Shown one piece after another: positions 7,416 through 18,360 of a DNA stretch of 64,000 bases (position 1 is the first letter of the stretch; each line of letters opens with the position of its first letter). The DNA is from Anaerolineae bacterium. Lineage in GTDB: Bacteria; Chloroflexota; Anaerolineae; Aggregatilineales; Phototrophicaceae. A program made the position numbers and the translations under genes. Location: the NCBI GenBank assembly GCA_022824465.1, contig JAJDZV010000004.1:620001-684000 (forward strand). The letters run 5' to 3'. The notes under the pieces are model-generated. The model was given only the letters and a program-made list of their open reading frames with translations, searched no databases and was not told the origin of the DNA.

Positions 7416-10034
7416 ATGATCCGATTCGACCGCTTCACCGAACGCGCCCAGGATGCCGCCGCCCGCGCCTATGAAATCCTCCATCGCTACGGCCATTCCC
7501 AGGTGGATACCGAGCATATCCTGCTGGCGCTGCTGGAACAGACCGATGGCGTCGTCCCGCAGATACTCGAGCGGCTGGCGATTGACGTCGGCGCGCTGCG
7601 CTCGCGCGTGGATGATACCCTGCGGGAAAGCCCGCGCACGGCGACAATCTACGGGCAGGGCACAAACCAGGTATTCATCACGCCGAGGCTCAAGAGCATC
7701 ATCGACCGCGCCAACGAAGAGGCGAATCGCCTGCGCGATGAATACATCAGCACCGAGCATATCTTTCTGGCGATCTTGAACGAGCGCAATACAGCCGTCG
7801 CCAACACCTTGGCGGAATACAATATCACCCGCGACCGCGTGGCTGACGCGGTCAAGGATATACGCGGCGGACAGCGCGTCACCGACCCCCAAGCCGAGAG
7901 CCGCTATCGTACGCTGGAAAAGTACAGCCGTGACCTGACGCGCATGGCGCACGAGGGCAAGCTCGACCCGGTTATTGGGCGTGATGGCGAGATTCTTCGC
8001 GTCATTCAAGTTCTCAGCCGGCGGACGAAAAACAATCCGGTGCTCATTGGCGAAGCGGGCGTGGGCAAAACCGCCATCGTCGAAGGCTTGGCGCAGAAAA
8101 TCGCCAGCAACGACGTGCCCGATCTGCTGCTTGGCAAGCGCGTGCTGCGCCTCGACTTGAGCGGCATGCTGGCTGGCAGCCGTTTCCGCGGCGAATTCGA
8201 GGAGCGATTGAAGGGCGCAATCGAAGAAATTCAGCGCTCGGAAGGCGAGATCATCTTGTTCATCGACGAGTTGCATCAAGTTGTCGGCGCCGGGGCGGCA
8301 GCTGGCGCGATGGACGCCGGCAATATGATGAAACCGGCGCTGGCTCGCGGAGAACTGCAGACAGTCGGCGCCACAACGCTGGACGAATATCGCCAGCACA
8401 TCGAAAAGGACAGCGCGCTTGATCGCCGTTTCGCCCCGATATTCGTCGAAGAGCCAAACATCGACGACACCATCGAAATGCTCTACGGCATCCGCGACCG
8501 CTACGAGGCGCACCATAACGTCAATATCGCCGATGACGCGATTGAGGCGGCGGCGCGCCTATCCGCCCGCTACCTGACCGAACGCAAGCTGCCCGATAAA
8601 GCCATCGACCTATTGGACGAGGCGGCGGCGAAACTACGGGTCGCGCTCTTTTCCATGCCGCCCGAGCTAAAGAAGCTCCGCGAGACGATTGACCAGCTTG
8701 CGCTCGAGGAACAGGCGGCCGGGCTCTCTCGCGACTATGAACGCGCCGCCGACTGCAAGATGCAGCGCATCCAGCTCGAAGATGAATACGAAGTGGCGCA
8801 TCACAAGTGGCGGCAAGAGAACACGCTCGACGAGCTTGTAACCGCGGATAATGTGGCACAGGTCGTCGAACAATGGACCGGGATACCGGTGCAGAGCATG
8901 CTCGAGACCGAATCCGAGAAGCTGCTGCGGATGGAAGAGGCGCTGAAGGACCGCGTGATCGGTCAAGAGAAGGCGGTGATCGCCCTTTCGGATGCGATCC
9001 GGCGGGCGCGCAGCGGCTTAAAGGACCCGAAGCGACCAATCGGCTCCTTCATCTTCCTCGGCTCCAGCGGCGTGGGCAAGACAGAATTGGCAAAAGCGCT
9101 GGCGGAATTCATGTTCGACGACGAAGACAATCTGGTGCGCGTCGACATGAGCGAATATCGCGAGAAGCATACGGTCAGTCGGCTATTCGGCGCCCCGCCC
9201 GGCTACGTGGGTTACGAAGCTGGCGGACAGCTGACCGAGGCGATCCGCCGCCGGCCCTATCGCGTGATCCTGTTTGACGAGATAGAGAAGGCGCACCCCG
9301 ATGTCTGGAGCGCGCTGTTGCAAGTGCTTGAAGACGGGCGGATGACGGACGGACAAGGTCATATCGTTGATTTTCGCAATACCGTGCTGATCATGACCAG
9401 CAACCTCGGCACCGAGTTCGCCCGTCATGGCGGCGCCTTGGGCTTCCTGCCAACCGACGAGGAAGCGGTCGCCGATCACCGGAACATCGACAAAGCCATG
9501 CGTGATACATTCCGACCAGAGTTCCTCAATCGCATTGATGAAATCATCATCTTTGAACCGCTGACGCTTGAGGCGGTCGAGCAAATGGTCGATCTTCAGA
9601 TCCGCGATCTGGCGCAGCGGATGGACGATTCTGGCTTGTCGCTCCACCTCACAGAGCCGGCGCGCTTTTGGCTGGCGAAAAAGGGCTTCGACCGGCAATT
9701 TGGCGCGCGACCCTTGCGCCGCGCCTTGCAGCGACATATCGAAACGCCGCTCAGCATCCACCTGCTGAAGGGAGATTTCAACGCCGGCGACCTCGTGGTC
9801 ATAGACGAGCGGGACGACCAGTTGACATTCTCGCGTCATGCCGACCAACAGAGCGTATATGACGATAGCGACGAGTCATCGAAGACCGAATACGGCGAAT
9901 TCTACGCGGAGAGTTATCCGGTGACGGACTACTACGATGCCAAATACGAAGAAGAAGACTACGCCGATTTCTTGTCGCAGACCGATGATGACGACGAGTT
10001 TGATCCCTTCCCCGCTCCGCCGCGCGGACGATAG
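7416..10034 (+). CDS. ClpC-type AAA+ unfoldase with acidic C-terminal tail
   Basis: An 872-residue Hsp100 unfoldase. Two Clp_N repeats occupy about residues 4-145. AAA-1 has Walker A GEAGVGKT at 212-219 and Walker B ILFIDE; a UVR-like helical hairpin lies at about 435-465; AAA-2 has GSSGVGKT at 549-556 and [13 protein letters not shown]. An LGF tripeptide at 675-677 matches the ClpP-docking loop, so it probably feeds substrates to ClpP, which is not in the window. Residues from about 815 to the end form an extra acidic and tyrosine-rich tail ([14 protein letters not shown] and runs of Asp) that ordinary ClpC lacks. AAGGATG precedes the ATG. It is distinct from the second ClpC gene at 12224, so the two are divergent paralogues. 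Confidence 0.92.
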   Translation: MIRFDRFTERAQDAAARAYEILHRYGHSQVDTEHILLALLEQTDGVVPQILERLAIDVGALRSRVDDTLRESPRTATIYGQGTNQVFITPRLKSIIDRANEEANRLRDEYISTEHIFLAILNERNTAVANTLAEYNITRDRVADAVKDIRGGQRVTDPQAESRYRTLEKYSRDLTRMAHEGKLDPVIGRDGEILRVIQVLSRRTKNNPVLIGEAGVGKTAIVEGLAQKIASNDVPDLLLGKRVLRLDLSGMLAGSRFRGEFEERLKGAIEEIQRSEGEIILFIDELHQVVGAGAAAGAMDAGNMMKPALARGELQTVGATTLDEYRQHIEKDSALDRRFAPIFVEEPNIDDTIEMLYGIRDRYEAHHNVNIADDAIEAAARLSARYLTERKLPDKAIDLLDEAAAKLRVALFSMPPELKKLRETIDQLALEEQAAGLSRDYERAADCKMQRIQLEDEYEVAHHKWRQENTLDELVTADNVAQVVEQWTGIPVQSMLETESEKLLRMEEALKDRVIGQEKAVIALSDAIRRARSGLKDPKRPIGSFIFLGSSGVGKTELAKALAEFMFDDEDNLVRVDMSEYREKHTVSRLFGAPPGYVGYEAGGQLTEAIRRRPYRVILFDEIEKAHPDVWSALLQVLEDGRMTDGQGHIVDFRNTVLIMTSNLGTEFARHGGALGFLPTDEEAVADHRNIDKAMRDTFRPEFLNRIDEIIIFEPLTLEAVEQMVDLQIRDLAQRMDDSGLSLHLTEPARFWLAKKGFDRQFGARPLRRALQRHIETPLSIHLLKGDFNAGDLVVIDERDDQLTFSRHADQQSVYDDSDESSKTEYGEFYAESYPVTDYYDAKYEEEDYADFLSQTDDDDEFDPFPAPPRGR

Positions 10035-10148
10035 CCACAGCAGCCTTAGCGCCCTTTGACGCCCGTGCCGCTGGCGCAGTATTCCTCAATTCGTCGCCTT
10101 CAAACGTGGTTGCGGGCGCCCGCATTTATGCGCTCCCGATTTTGTCCT

Positions 10149-10176
10149 TTGATTATACGCGGGCAATGGCTATAAT
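10149..10176 (+). promoter_or_regulatory. Predicted sigma-A promoter of the S1-domain gene
   Basis: TTGATT at 10149-10154 and a perfect TATAAT at 10171-10176 are separated by 16 bases. The start codon of the S1 protein lies 36 bases downstream, so the S1 gene has its own promoter despite lying behind the ClpC-like gene. Confidence 0.65.
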
Positions 10177-10212
10177 GTCCGCGCTAGAACTAGGGCAAGT
10201 ACGGATATCGCC

Positions 10213-11820
10213 ATGAGCGCAGAAGATCGCGGCAAAGACGAAGCACTGGCAGTCGAGGCTTCGTCAGCCGAGTTGGAGCAAACAGTTTCGCAAGAACCTG
10301 AAGCAATCGCCGATGCCGCATTGAGCGAGGTTCCCGCCGCGGAGAACAGTTCCGCTGAGGCTCAAGCCGCGCAGGCGGATTCCCCCGTCGACTTGGCGCC
10401 GGCTGTTGATCATAAGGACCCTGTTTCTGAGACCAAAGCCGACGAACCCGCTTTGGACGCCGACGAAGTTGAGCGCGTCAGCGAGGCGGACGCAGAGGAA
10501 CCAATTGCGGAAACGGCGCCAACCGAAGCCGCGCAGCCCGAAATGGCGAGCGCAGTATCGGCTGCCATTGCGCCCGAACTCGACTCCGCGGCGGAAACAG
10601 AACCCGAAGCGGAAGCCGCGCCCGCTGCCGAAGAGACTGCTCCTGCGGCAGATCCGCCAATCGCGCCAGCAAAAGAAGAGCCGAAATACAAGCGCGGACA
10701 GGTGTACCAAGGCGTCATCAGCAGCACCGCGCCGACCGCCGTCACCGTCGATCTTGGCGGCGGTGGCCAAGGTATCGTCCCAGGCCGCGAACTCGAACTG
10801 ATGACCCGCAAGATGCTCGAATCGCTGGTGGTCGGCGCGTCGGTGGATGTTTACGTGGTGAACCCGCGCAATCACCGGGGCCAGACCATCCTCTCCATCA
10901 ATCACGCCTTGGAGGAATTGGATTGGCGCAACGCTGAAGAATTTGCCAAGTCCAAGCAAGTATATGAAGCGTCGATAGGCGGCTACAACAAAGGCGGTCT
11001 CATCGTACGCTTTGGGCGCGTGCGTGGGTTCGTGCCCCAGAGCCAGCTATCAGAGGATCGCGTTCGCGGCATGTCTGGCGCGACGCCCGAAGAACGCTAC
11101 GGACCCATGGTCAATCAGCCGATCGGCGTCAAAGTGATGGAGGTCGACCGGCATCGCAATCGACTGATTCTCTCCGAGCGCGCCGCCATGCGCGATGTTC
11201 GTCAGCAGCGCAAAGAAGCGCTGATCGCCGAACTCAAGGTGGGCGATATTCGCCAAGGCAAGGTAACCAGCCTGGAGAATTTCGGCGCATTCGTCGATAT
11301 TGGCGGGGGCGAGGGCTTGATTCATCTTTCCGAGTTGGCATGGGGACATATTACGCATCCGCGACAAGCGGTTAGCGTCGGCGACGATGTCGAAGTCGAG
11401 GTCATAAGCGTCAACGCCGAAGCCAAGCGCATCGGCTTAAGCCGCCGCCGAGTGATCAGCGACCCCTGGGACGAAATCGCGACAGCGCTGCGCCGGGGCC
11501 AGTTGGTTCGCGGACGCGTGACCAAATTGACCAAATTCGGCGCCTTTGCGAAGCTAATTGATCACGACGCCGTTGAGGGACTGATTCACATTTCAGAGCT
11601 TGCTGGCGAGCGCGTCAGCCATCCGCGCGAAGTGGTCAATCGCGGCGACGAATTGGTCCTGCGCATCGTCAAGATCGATATCAAGGAGCGGCGGCTCGGC
11701 TTGAGCCTGAAGTCAGTCAATTCGACCGAGTTTCTCGATCTTGATTGGGAGATGGCGCTGCAGGATTCAGCCGCGCTTGCGCAAGACTTGCATAAGACCG
11801 CGACCGAAAGCGAAGACTAA
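10213..11820 (+). CDS. S1 RNA-binding domain protein (ribosomal protein S1 homologue)
   Basis: A 535-residue protein with four S1 (OB-fold) domains at about residues 160-230, 248-322, 342-412 and 428-500. The last two are the most typical (GKVTSLENFGAFVDIGGGEG and GRVTKLTKFGAFAKLI, each followed by a GLIH.SEL segment). Proteins with this number of domains serve as ribosomal protein S1 in many Gram-positive-like phyla, helping mRNA bind the 30S subunit. The first ~155 residues are a low-complexity Ala/Glu/Pro-rich acidic extension (blocks such as AETEPEAEAAPAAEETAPAA) with no recognisable fold. The gene has its own promoter and lies between two clpC-type genes. The RNA-binding call is secure; its being the ribosomal S1 is likely. 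Confidence 0.88.
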   Translation: MSAEDRGKDEALAVEASSAELEQTVSQEPEAIADAALSEVPAAENSSAEAQAAQADSPVDLAPAVDHKDPVSETKADEPALDADEVERVSEADAEEPIAETAPTEAAQPEMASAVSAAIAPELDSAAETEPEAEAAPAAEETAPAADPPIAPAKEEPKYKRGQVYQGVISSTAPTAVTVDLGGGGQGIVPGRELELMTRKMLESLVVGASVDVYVVNPRNHRGQTILSINHALEELDWRNAEEFAKSKQVYEASIGGYNKGGLIVRFGRVRGFVPQSQLSEDRVRGMSGATPEERYGPMVNQPIGVKVMEVDRHRNRLILSERAAMRDVRQQRKEALIAELKVGDIRQGKVTSLENFGAFVDIGGGEGLIHLSELAWGHITHPRQAVSVGDDVEVEVISVNAEAKRIGLSRRRVISDPWDEIATALRRGQLVRGRVTKLTKFGAFAKLIDHDAVEGLIHISELAGERVSHPREVVNRGDELVLRIVKIDIKERRLGLSLKSVNSTEFLDLDWEMALQDSAALAQDLHKTATESED

Positions 11821-12096
11821 GACCGTCGCCTGATCCGCAAATCCTCATCCGCACTTGTATCATAACATCTCAACAATGTCGTGACGCCACATGTAGATGC
11901 GGCGGATATCCCCGCTGACCGCGGCTTTCGCGCTTCGCAGAGTCGCTATTGATGCTCCGCTCCATCCCAATCGTCCTGCTTCGCGGCTCGCGCGACAGGG
12001 CTAGGTTCAACAAAGCATTGGGCGGCGCGCAGTAGATTGAACCGCAGGTTTTCCGTTGAAACTCTTGCGATTTTGGGCTAGTATCATGTCGATTGC

Positions 12097-12120
12097 AGGC
12101 GTCATGCCGATTGGACGCCT
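12097..12120. promoter_or_regulatory. Inverted repeat upstream of clpC, possible operator
   Basis: AGGCGTC at 12097-12103 and GACGCCT at 12114-12120 form perfect 7-base arms around a 10-base spacer. The repeat sits 32 bases upstream of the TATAAT of the clpC promoter. It does not match CIRCE or the CtsR box, so the binding protein is unknown. Confidence 0.35.
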
Positions 12121-12151
12121 AAGACTGTGCAAGACATGGCGCAAGAGCCAG

Positions 12152-12157
12152 TATAAT
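12152..12157 (+). promoter_or_regulatory. Predicted -10 element of the clpC promoter
   Basis: A perfect TATAAT about 67 bases upstream of the chosen clpC start. The only -35 candidate is AAGACA at 12131-12136 with a short 15-base spacer, so the promoter may need an activator. Confidence 0.4.
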
Positions 12158-12223
12158 TGAGTAGAGTTGACCATTCCTGTTCTCGCCCGCCTTGGGGGCT
12201 TCAAATTTGGGAGGGACTTGACC

Positions 12224-14722
12224 GTGCCGAATAAAATGGAACGCTTCACACAGCGGGCGCGGCGAGTGCTGAGCTTGGCGCAAGAAGAGGCTGAGCGACT
12301 GCGCCACCATCAGATTGGAACGGAACACCTACTGCTTGGCTTAATGCGGGAAGAAGGCGGAGTCGCTGGACGGGTGCTGCGGGACCTGGGTCTAGACTTG
12401 CGCCGCGTTGAAGAGTTGGTCAAGCGGCTCTCGACTGCGGATGCCCGCACAACCCATTCGCAACTCGATCTCTCGCCGGGCACGAAAAAGGTGCTTGAAC
12501 TGGCGGTCGATGAAGCGCGCCGTATGGGCCATCATTACATCGGAACCGAGCATCTCCTGCTCGGGCTCGTTCGGCAGCAGGAAGGCATCGCGCTGGACGT
12601 GCTTAGGCGATTGGGGGTCAGTCCGGAAGAGGTGCGGCGGCAGACCAGCAAGGTCCTGCAAGAAAGCCCGGTGCAGGCAACGCCCAAGACCCACGAGCGA
12701 TCGCATGGCAAGTCCTCGCGCAAGGACAGCACGCCGCTTGTCGATCAGTTGGCGACCGACCTAACCAGCCTGGCGGAAACCGGCAAGCTGGATCCCGTTG
12801 TCGGCCGAGAAATGGAGATCGAGCGTGTCATTCAAGTGCTCAGTCGGCGGCGCAAAAACAACCCGGCTTTGATTGGCGAGCCGGGCGTCGGCAAGACCGC
12901 CATCGTGGAGGGCTTGGCGCAACGCATCGTCGAAGGCGATACGCCCAAACCGCTGCTCCGCAAGCGCGTCTTGCAGCTGGACGTGGGCTCGCTGGTGGCG
13001 GGCACCATGTACCGCGGCCAGTTTGAGGAGCGTCTCAAGCGCGTGATTGAAGAGCTGAAAGCCTCCGACACGATTCTCTTTATTGACGAGGTGCATATGC
13101 TCGTTGGCGCGGGTTCGGCCGGCAGCAGCGTTGACGCGGCTAACATCCTCAAGCCGGCTTTGGCGCGCGGCGAACTGCAGTGCATCGGCGCGACCACCCT
13201 CGATGAATACCGCAAACACATCGAGAGCGATGCCGCCCTCGAGCGCCGCTTCCAGCAGATTCAGGTCGCCGAACCGACTATTGAAGAGACGGTTGAAATC
13301 CTGCAAGGCATCAAATTCGCTTATCAAGATCATCATAATGTCGAAATCACTGACGACGCCATCGAAACCGCCGCAAACCTCTCCGCGCGTTATATCCCCG
13401 ACCGCTTCCTGCCGGACAAGGCTATCGACTTGATTGACGAGGCAGCCGCTCGTCTGAGGATGTACAAGAGTCCCGAGGCAGCCGGCGTTCGCCGCGTCTT
13501 GGATGAGTTGGAAGATGTGCGTGAAGAGATCGAGATGGCTGAGGTCGCTGGCGAGCACGAAGAGATAGCTTCGCTGCACATGCGGCGCGACTCGCTTGAC
13601 GCCACCTTGAATGATTTCCGCGTCAATTGGAATCAAGAGACCGGGCAGCCGCGCCTGATCAGCGAAGACATCTCCGAAGTGGCGGCCATGTGGACCGGCA
13701 TCCCGGTGACGCGCATCGCCAACGAAGAGAGCGAGCGTCTGATGGAAATGGAGGACAAACTCCATGAACGCATCATCGGGCAGCACGAAGCCATCGTGTC
13801 CATTAGCAAGGCCGTGCGCCGCGCCCGCGCCGGTTTGAAGGATCCGCGCCGGCCAATTGGCTCCTTCATGTTCCTCGGACCAACCGGGGTCGGCAAAACC
13901 GAGTTGACCAAAGCGCTGGCGGAGTTTCTCTTTGGCAGCGAGGACGCGCTGATCCAACTCGACATGAGCGAATTCATGGAGCGTCATTCGGTCGCCCGTC
14001 TTGTCGGCGCCCCGCCCGGCTACGTCGGCTATGAAGACGCGGGCCAACTGACGGAAGCTGTGCGCCGCCGCCCCTACTCCATCATCGTCTTTGATGAGGT
14101 GGAGAAGGCGCATCCGGAAGCCTTCAATATGCTGCTTCAGGTGATGGAAGAAGGCACGCTGACCGACGCCCGCGGCCGTCGCGTCGACTTCCGCAACGCC
14201 ATGATCGTCATGACGAGCAATGTCGGCGCCGAGTTGATCAAGCCGAATTCGGGCCTGGGATTCAATACGCCGCTTGATACGGACAAACTTGACGAAGAAG
14301 CTTACGAAGACATGAGCCGCAATGTCACTGATCAGTTGCAGCGGCTCTTCCGACCAGAGTTCCTCAATCGCGTAGACGCCACCATCATCTTCCGCTCGTT
14401 GACTCGGGATGAAATCAAGCAGATCGTCGATTTGGAATTGGACAAGGTCCGCGAGCGCCTGCTGGAACATGCGATCACGCTGGAAGCGACCGAGGCCGGC
14501 ATCGAGTGGCTATCACAAAACGGCTACAATCCGGAATTCGGCGCGCGCCCCCTGCGGCGCTTGATCCAGAATGAGGTCGAAGACCGCCTCTCCGATGGCA
14601 TCCTGTCGAGCCAATTCAGATTGGCGAGCGTCGTGCGCATTGATGTGGACGACGACGGCGCGCTGACGATGTTCGGCGTCGAAGAGGATGAGATTCCTGA
14701 CGAACTCGAAGCGCCGGTTTAG
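12224..14722 (+). CDS. clpC: ATP-dependent Clp protease ATP-binding subunit ClpC
   Basis: An 832-residue Hsp100 unfoldase of standard ClpC length. Two Clp_N repeats ([19 protein letters not shown] and a second from [19 protein letters not shown]), AAA-1 with Walker A GEPGVGKT at about 218-225 and ILFIDE, a UVR-like middle hairpin, and AAA-2 with GPTGVGKT at about 552-559 are all visible. LGF near 678-680 is the ClpP-binding loop. It unfolds cytosolic proteins for ClpP degradation. The GTG at 12224 is chosen because GGGAGGG ends eight bases before it and the resulting [12 protein letters not shown] resembles other ClpC N-termini; an in-frame TTG at 12218 and an ATG at 12236 are alternatives. 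No mcsA, mcsB or ctsR is adjacent. Confidence 0.93.
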   Translation: MPNKMERFTQRARRVLSLAQEEAERLRHHQIGTEHLLLGLMREEGGVAGRVLRDLGLDLRRVEELVKRLSTADARTTHSQLDLSPGTKKVLELAVDEARRMGHHYIGTEHLLLGLVRQQEGIALDVLRRLGVSPEEVRRQTSKVLQESPVQATPKTHERSHGKSSRKDSTPLVDQLATDLTSLAETGKLDPVVGREMEIERVIQVLSRRRKNNPALIGEPGVGKTAIVEGLAQRIVEGDTPKPLLRKRVLQLDVGSLVAGTMYRGQFEERLKRVIEELKASDTILFIDEVHMLVGAGSAGSSVDAANILKPALARGELQCIGATTLDEYRKHIESDAALERRFQQIQVAEPTIEETVEILQGIKFAYQDHHNVEITDDAIETAANLSARYIPDRFLPDKAIDLIDEAAARLRMYKSPEAAGVRRVLDELEDVREEIEMAEVAGEHEEIASLHMRRDSLDATLNDFRVNWNQETGQPRLISEDISEVAAMWTGIPVTRIANEESERLMEMEDKLHERIIGQHEAIVSISKAVRRARAGLKDPRRPIGSFMFLGPTGVGKTELTKALAEFLFGSEDALIQLDMSEFMERHSVARLVGAPPGYVGYEDAGQLTEAVRRRPYSIIVFDEVEKAHPEAFNMLLQVMEEGTLTDARGRRVDFRNAMIVMTSNVGAELIKPNSGLGFNTPLDTDKLDEEAYEDMSRNVTDQLQRLFRPEFLNRVDATIIFRSLTRDEIKQIVDLELDKVRERLLEHAITLEATEAGIEWLSQNGYNPEFGARPLRRLIQNEVEDRLSDGILSSQFRLASVVRIDVDDDGALTMFGVEEDEIPDELEAPV

Positions 14723-14785
14723 TCTAGTTGCCGAACGATCCCGCAGAATCAGCTTCCGCAAGCGGAGCCGGCCCTCGTTTGGCTA

Positions 14786-15451
14786 TCAGCGATTGGACAG
14801 ACGGCAGTCAAGCGACATGTGGTCGAACCAGCCCCAGTAGGCGTCGTTCCATGATTGATCCCGATTCCATTCAAAGGGATCGCGTTCCTGCAGATCATCG
14901 CGAATAAAATACTCGACCTGCCCTTCCCCATCCCAATCAGTTGTCCAGTCCGTGTCGCCGACCAGTTGGTACTCGCCGTCTTCTAGAAACTTCCTTATAT
15001 CCCGGCGATTCCATACACGGTATCGCAGCAATCCCAGGCCGTGATCATAAGGCTCGGCTGACTCGCTACCTTCGATCACGATCCAGCCGCAAGAGTACAG
15101 ACTCAGTGGAGGCCCCGAGTATCCCTTGGAGTGGCTGTAACCCAAAGGCATGCCCACCCTTACCTCGGCGCCGCCGAACCGGCCTTCCGCTTCCGCCAAG
15201 CTCGCCTCCAAGCTGAGCACGCGATCTTCAGCTTCACGCGACAGTGTTTCCGCTTCCGCCAGACGCATCTCCGCCGCCGTTACCCGGTCCTGCAAAGCCA
15301 GGTTATGCAATTCCAATAGATGTCGCTCATTAAAAAACAGCGTCGCAGAGAAAAGCGTAATCGCGAACGCGGCAAGTCTGACACTTACGCTGCGCAATGA
15401 CGCGGCGTTACGCCCGCGCATTGAGTCGAAGGGCTTTCTTAGTTTGTCCAT
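14786..15451 (-). CDS. Hypothetical membrane-anchored coiled-coil protein
   Basis: A 221-residue protein I do not recognise. One hydrophobic segment at about residues 24-42 (VRLAAFAITLFSATLFFNE) is followed by a heptad-rich coiled coil to about residue 93 (rich in AE and LEASLAEAEG), then a Trp/Asp-rich C-terminal domain of about 125 residues with many aromatic residues (DTDWTTDWDGEGQVEYF and WNDAYWGWFDHM). The topology suggests an N-terminal anchor with the rest probably outside. The ATG at 15449-15451 is preferred over an ATG four codons earlier because GGAGGAG sits just before it. It faces the clpC gene convergently. Confidence 0.65.
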   Translation of the reverse strand: MDKLRKPFDSMRGRNAASLRSVSVRLAAFAITLFSATLFFNERHLLELHNLALQDRVTAAEMRLAEAETLSREAEDRVLSLEASLAEAEGRFGGAEVRVGMPLGYSHSKGYSGPPLSLYSCGWIVIEGSESAEPYDHGLGLLRYRVWNRRDIRKFLEDGEYQLVGDTDWTTDWDGEGQVEYFIRDDLQERDPFEWNRDQSWNDAYWGWFDHMSLDCRLSNR

Positions 15452-15669
15452 TCGCTCCTCCATGTGGGCGCATGTCGCGGAAGATTAACATGAATTCGAG
15501 CCTTTGCCCGCAAAGGGACTCCTGCGGCAGCCCTACGACGAATAATTCGTTCAAAGCGCGGCGCCCGCAATCTGCGCGTCCCATTCCACCAATTAACACC
15601 GGTGACGGCCCGCTCGGCGCGTCAGATTCATGTGGAGAATCTAGATTCAGCGGCAAAGAGCAATCCCGC

Positions 15670-15957
15670 TCATTGTCCGCGTTGGAGATACTCCTTAATG
15701 AACGCGAGGTCATCCAAGGCGAGCGTCAGAAGCTTCTCCATGCTATCCATGCGCTTTTCCATGCTATCGATGCGCTTTTCCATGCTGTCCATGCGCTTTT
15801 CCATGCGATCCATGCGTTCAACCTGTTGCGCAAGCAACCTGGTGTTTTCCGACGCAAGTCGCATCATTTCCTGCTGACTTTCAAACATGGCGCTGGTAAA
15901 GCGATCAAGATGCCGGAAGCGTATTTCCGTCAATTCATCGAGTCTATCCTGTTCCAT
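15670..15957 (-). CDS. Small coiled-coil protein with heptad repeats
   Basis: A 95-residue, entirely helical protein. After a charged N-terminus come heptads LASENTRLLAQQVERMDR and then three near-identical MEKRMDS-type heptads, ending in LLTLALDDLAFIKEYLQ. There is no membrane segment or catalytic motif, so it probably oligomerises or binds a partner. The repeats are also exact at DNA level (see the repeat entry), a sign of recent slippage expansion in steps of seven residues that kept the frame open. It lies downstream of the groEL terminator. Two other short coiled-coil genes occur in this window (42899 and 49391). The function is unknown. Confidence 0.6.
   Translation of the reverse strand: MEQDRLDELTEIRFRHLDRFTSAMFESQQEMMRLASENTRLLAQQVERMDRMEKRMDSMEKRIDSMEKRMDSMEKLLTLALDDLAFIKEYLQRGQ
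15739..15815. repeat. Tandem 21-base repeat (3.7 copies) inside the coiled-coil gene
   Basis: Units at 15739-15759, 15760-15780 and 15781-15801 each read CATGCTNTCNATGCGCTTTTC with one or two changes, and a partial unit follows at 15802-15815. On the minus strand each unit encodes one heptad of the type MEKRMDS. Confidence 0.85.
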
Positions 15958-16023
15958 GTGAGTCTGCCTCGTGCGCTCGCCATAAGGTGTTCATTCAGCA
16001 TAACACATAAGCTGCTGCTCAAC

Positions 16024-16058
16024 CAAAAGAAAAGAGGACCGCCGTCCGGCAGTCCTCT
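16024..16058 (-). terminator. Rho-independent terminator of groESL
   Basis: Arms AGAGGACCGCC (16033-16043) and GGCAGTCCTCT (16048-16058) pair over 11 bases with one mismatch around a 4-base loop. On the minus strand the hairpin is followed by TTTTCTTTT. It lies 34 bases past the groEL stop codon. Confidence 0.85.
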
Positions 16059-16091
16059 CGCGATGTTGTTCTTGCTAGGCGGCGAGCCAGC

Positions 16092-17771
<1,680 letters not shown>

Positions 17772-17812
17772 CTAATCTTGCTTTGATACCTGTCCTCGTT
17801 CGCCAAGCCCGA

Positions 17813-18115
17813 CTAGACTTGCACGACGCCGAGGATGTCGGATTCTTTCATGATCAGCATTTTCACGCCGTCAAGCTTGACTTCGGTGCCGGCGTACTTG
17901 GCGAAGAGCACACGGTCGCCTTCCTGAACGTCCATCGGGATGCGCTTTTCGCCTTCTTCATCATACTTGCCGGGACCGGCGGCCCGAATCAACCCTTGCT
18001 GCGGCTTTTCCTTCGCCGTCTCCGGCAATACGAAGGCGCCGCCGCCAAAGGTCTCTTCTGACTCCACAGGTTCGACCAATACGCGGTCGCCAAGTGGGCG
18101 GATTGATACAGCCAT
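17813..18115 (-). CDS. groES: 10 kDa co-chaperonin GroES
   Basis: A 100-residue co-chaperonin starting [18 protein letters not shown], with the mobile-loop region [21 protein letters not shown] and the C-terminal strand ILGVVQV. It caps the GroEL ring. The ATG at 18113-18115 is supported by AAGGAGA six to eight bases upstream; a longer open frame extends to 18184 but would run through the leader next to CIRCE. It is first in the groESL operon, below a consensus promoter and CIRCE. Confidence 0.97.
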   Translation of the reverse strand: MAVSIRPLGDRVLVEPVESEETFGGGAFVLPETAKEKPQQGLIRAAGPGKYDEEGEKRIPMDVQEGDRVLFAKYAGTEVKLDGVKMLIMKESDILGVVQV

Positions 18116-18177
18116 TGTCTTCTCCTTCTTGAACACTATCGGATCGTAAACTGCCGTAACGCTGCGCTTGCATCGTG

Positions 18178-18204
18178 CTAGCACTCACAGAAAGAGAGTG
18201 CTAA
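18178..18204. promoter_or_regulatory. CIRCE element (HrcA operator)
   Basis: TAGCACTC (18179-18186), a 9-base spacer and GAGTGCTA (18196-18203) form a perfect inverted repeat. The consensus is TTAGCACTC-N9-GAGTGCTAA; only one outermost base differs. It lies directly downstream of the groES -10, so bound HrcA would block transcription. hrcA itself is not in the window. Confidence 0.97.
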
Positions 18205-18216
18205 ACAATTAGCGAT

Positions 18217-18245
18217 AAAATAGCATATCGCGGCTATTCAGTCAA
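18217..18245 (-). promoter_or_regulatory. Sigma-A promoter of groESL
   Basis: On the minus strand TTGACT (18240-18245) and TATTTT (18217-18222) are exactly 17 bases apart. The predicted start of transcription is near 18210, immediately before the CIRCE element. Confidence 0.85.
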
Positions 18246-18360
18246 TGGAATTGGCAGAGGATAATCAAGATTGCCAGGATTTATACAATCTTCTTATATT
18301 GCGCCAGACGGGCTGAGGACCTCCATCGGCGCCGAGCCCAATCTCAATTGACGCGCCGCG

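Larger units (their letters stand above)
11821..12223 (+). other. Intergenic region upstream of clpC
   Basis: About 400 bases without a supported gene. The left half shows no clear structure. The right half carries a 7-base inverted repeat (12097-12120) and a TATAAT (12152-12157), presumably the control region of the clpC gene. Open frames here have no ribosome site or family resemblance. Confidence 0.5.

Noticed and set aside
12761..14470. A 569-codon minus-strand frame opposite clpC (and similar ones at 7254-8516, 26169-27461 and 47537-49270)
   Set aside because: Each lies exactly over a well-supported gene and encodes low-complexity His/Asp/Arg-rich sequence typical of antisense shadows.
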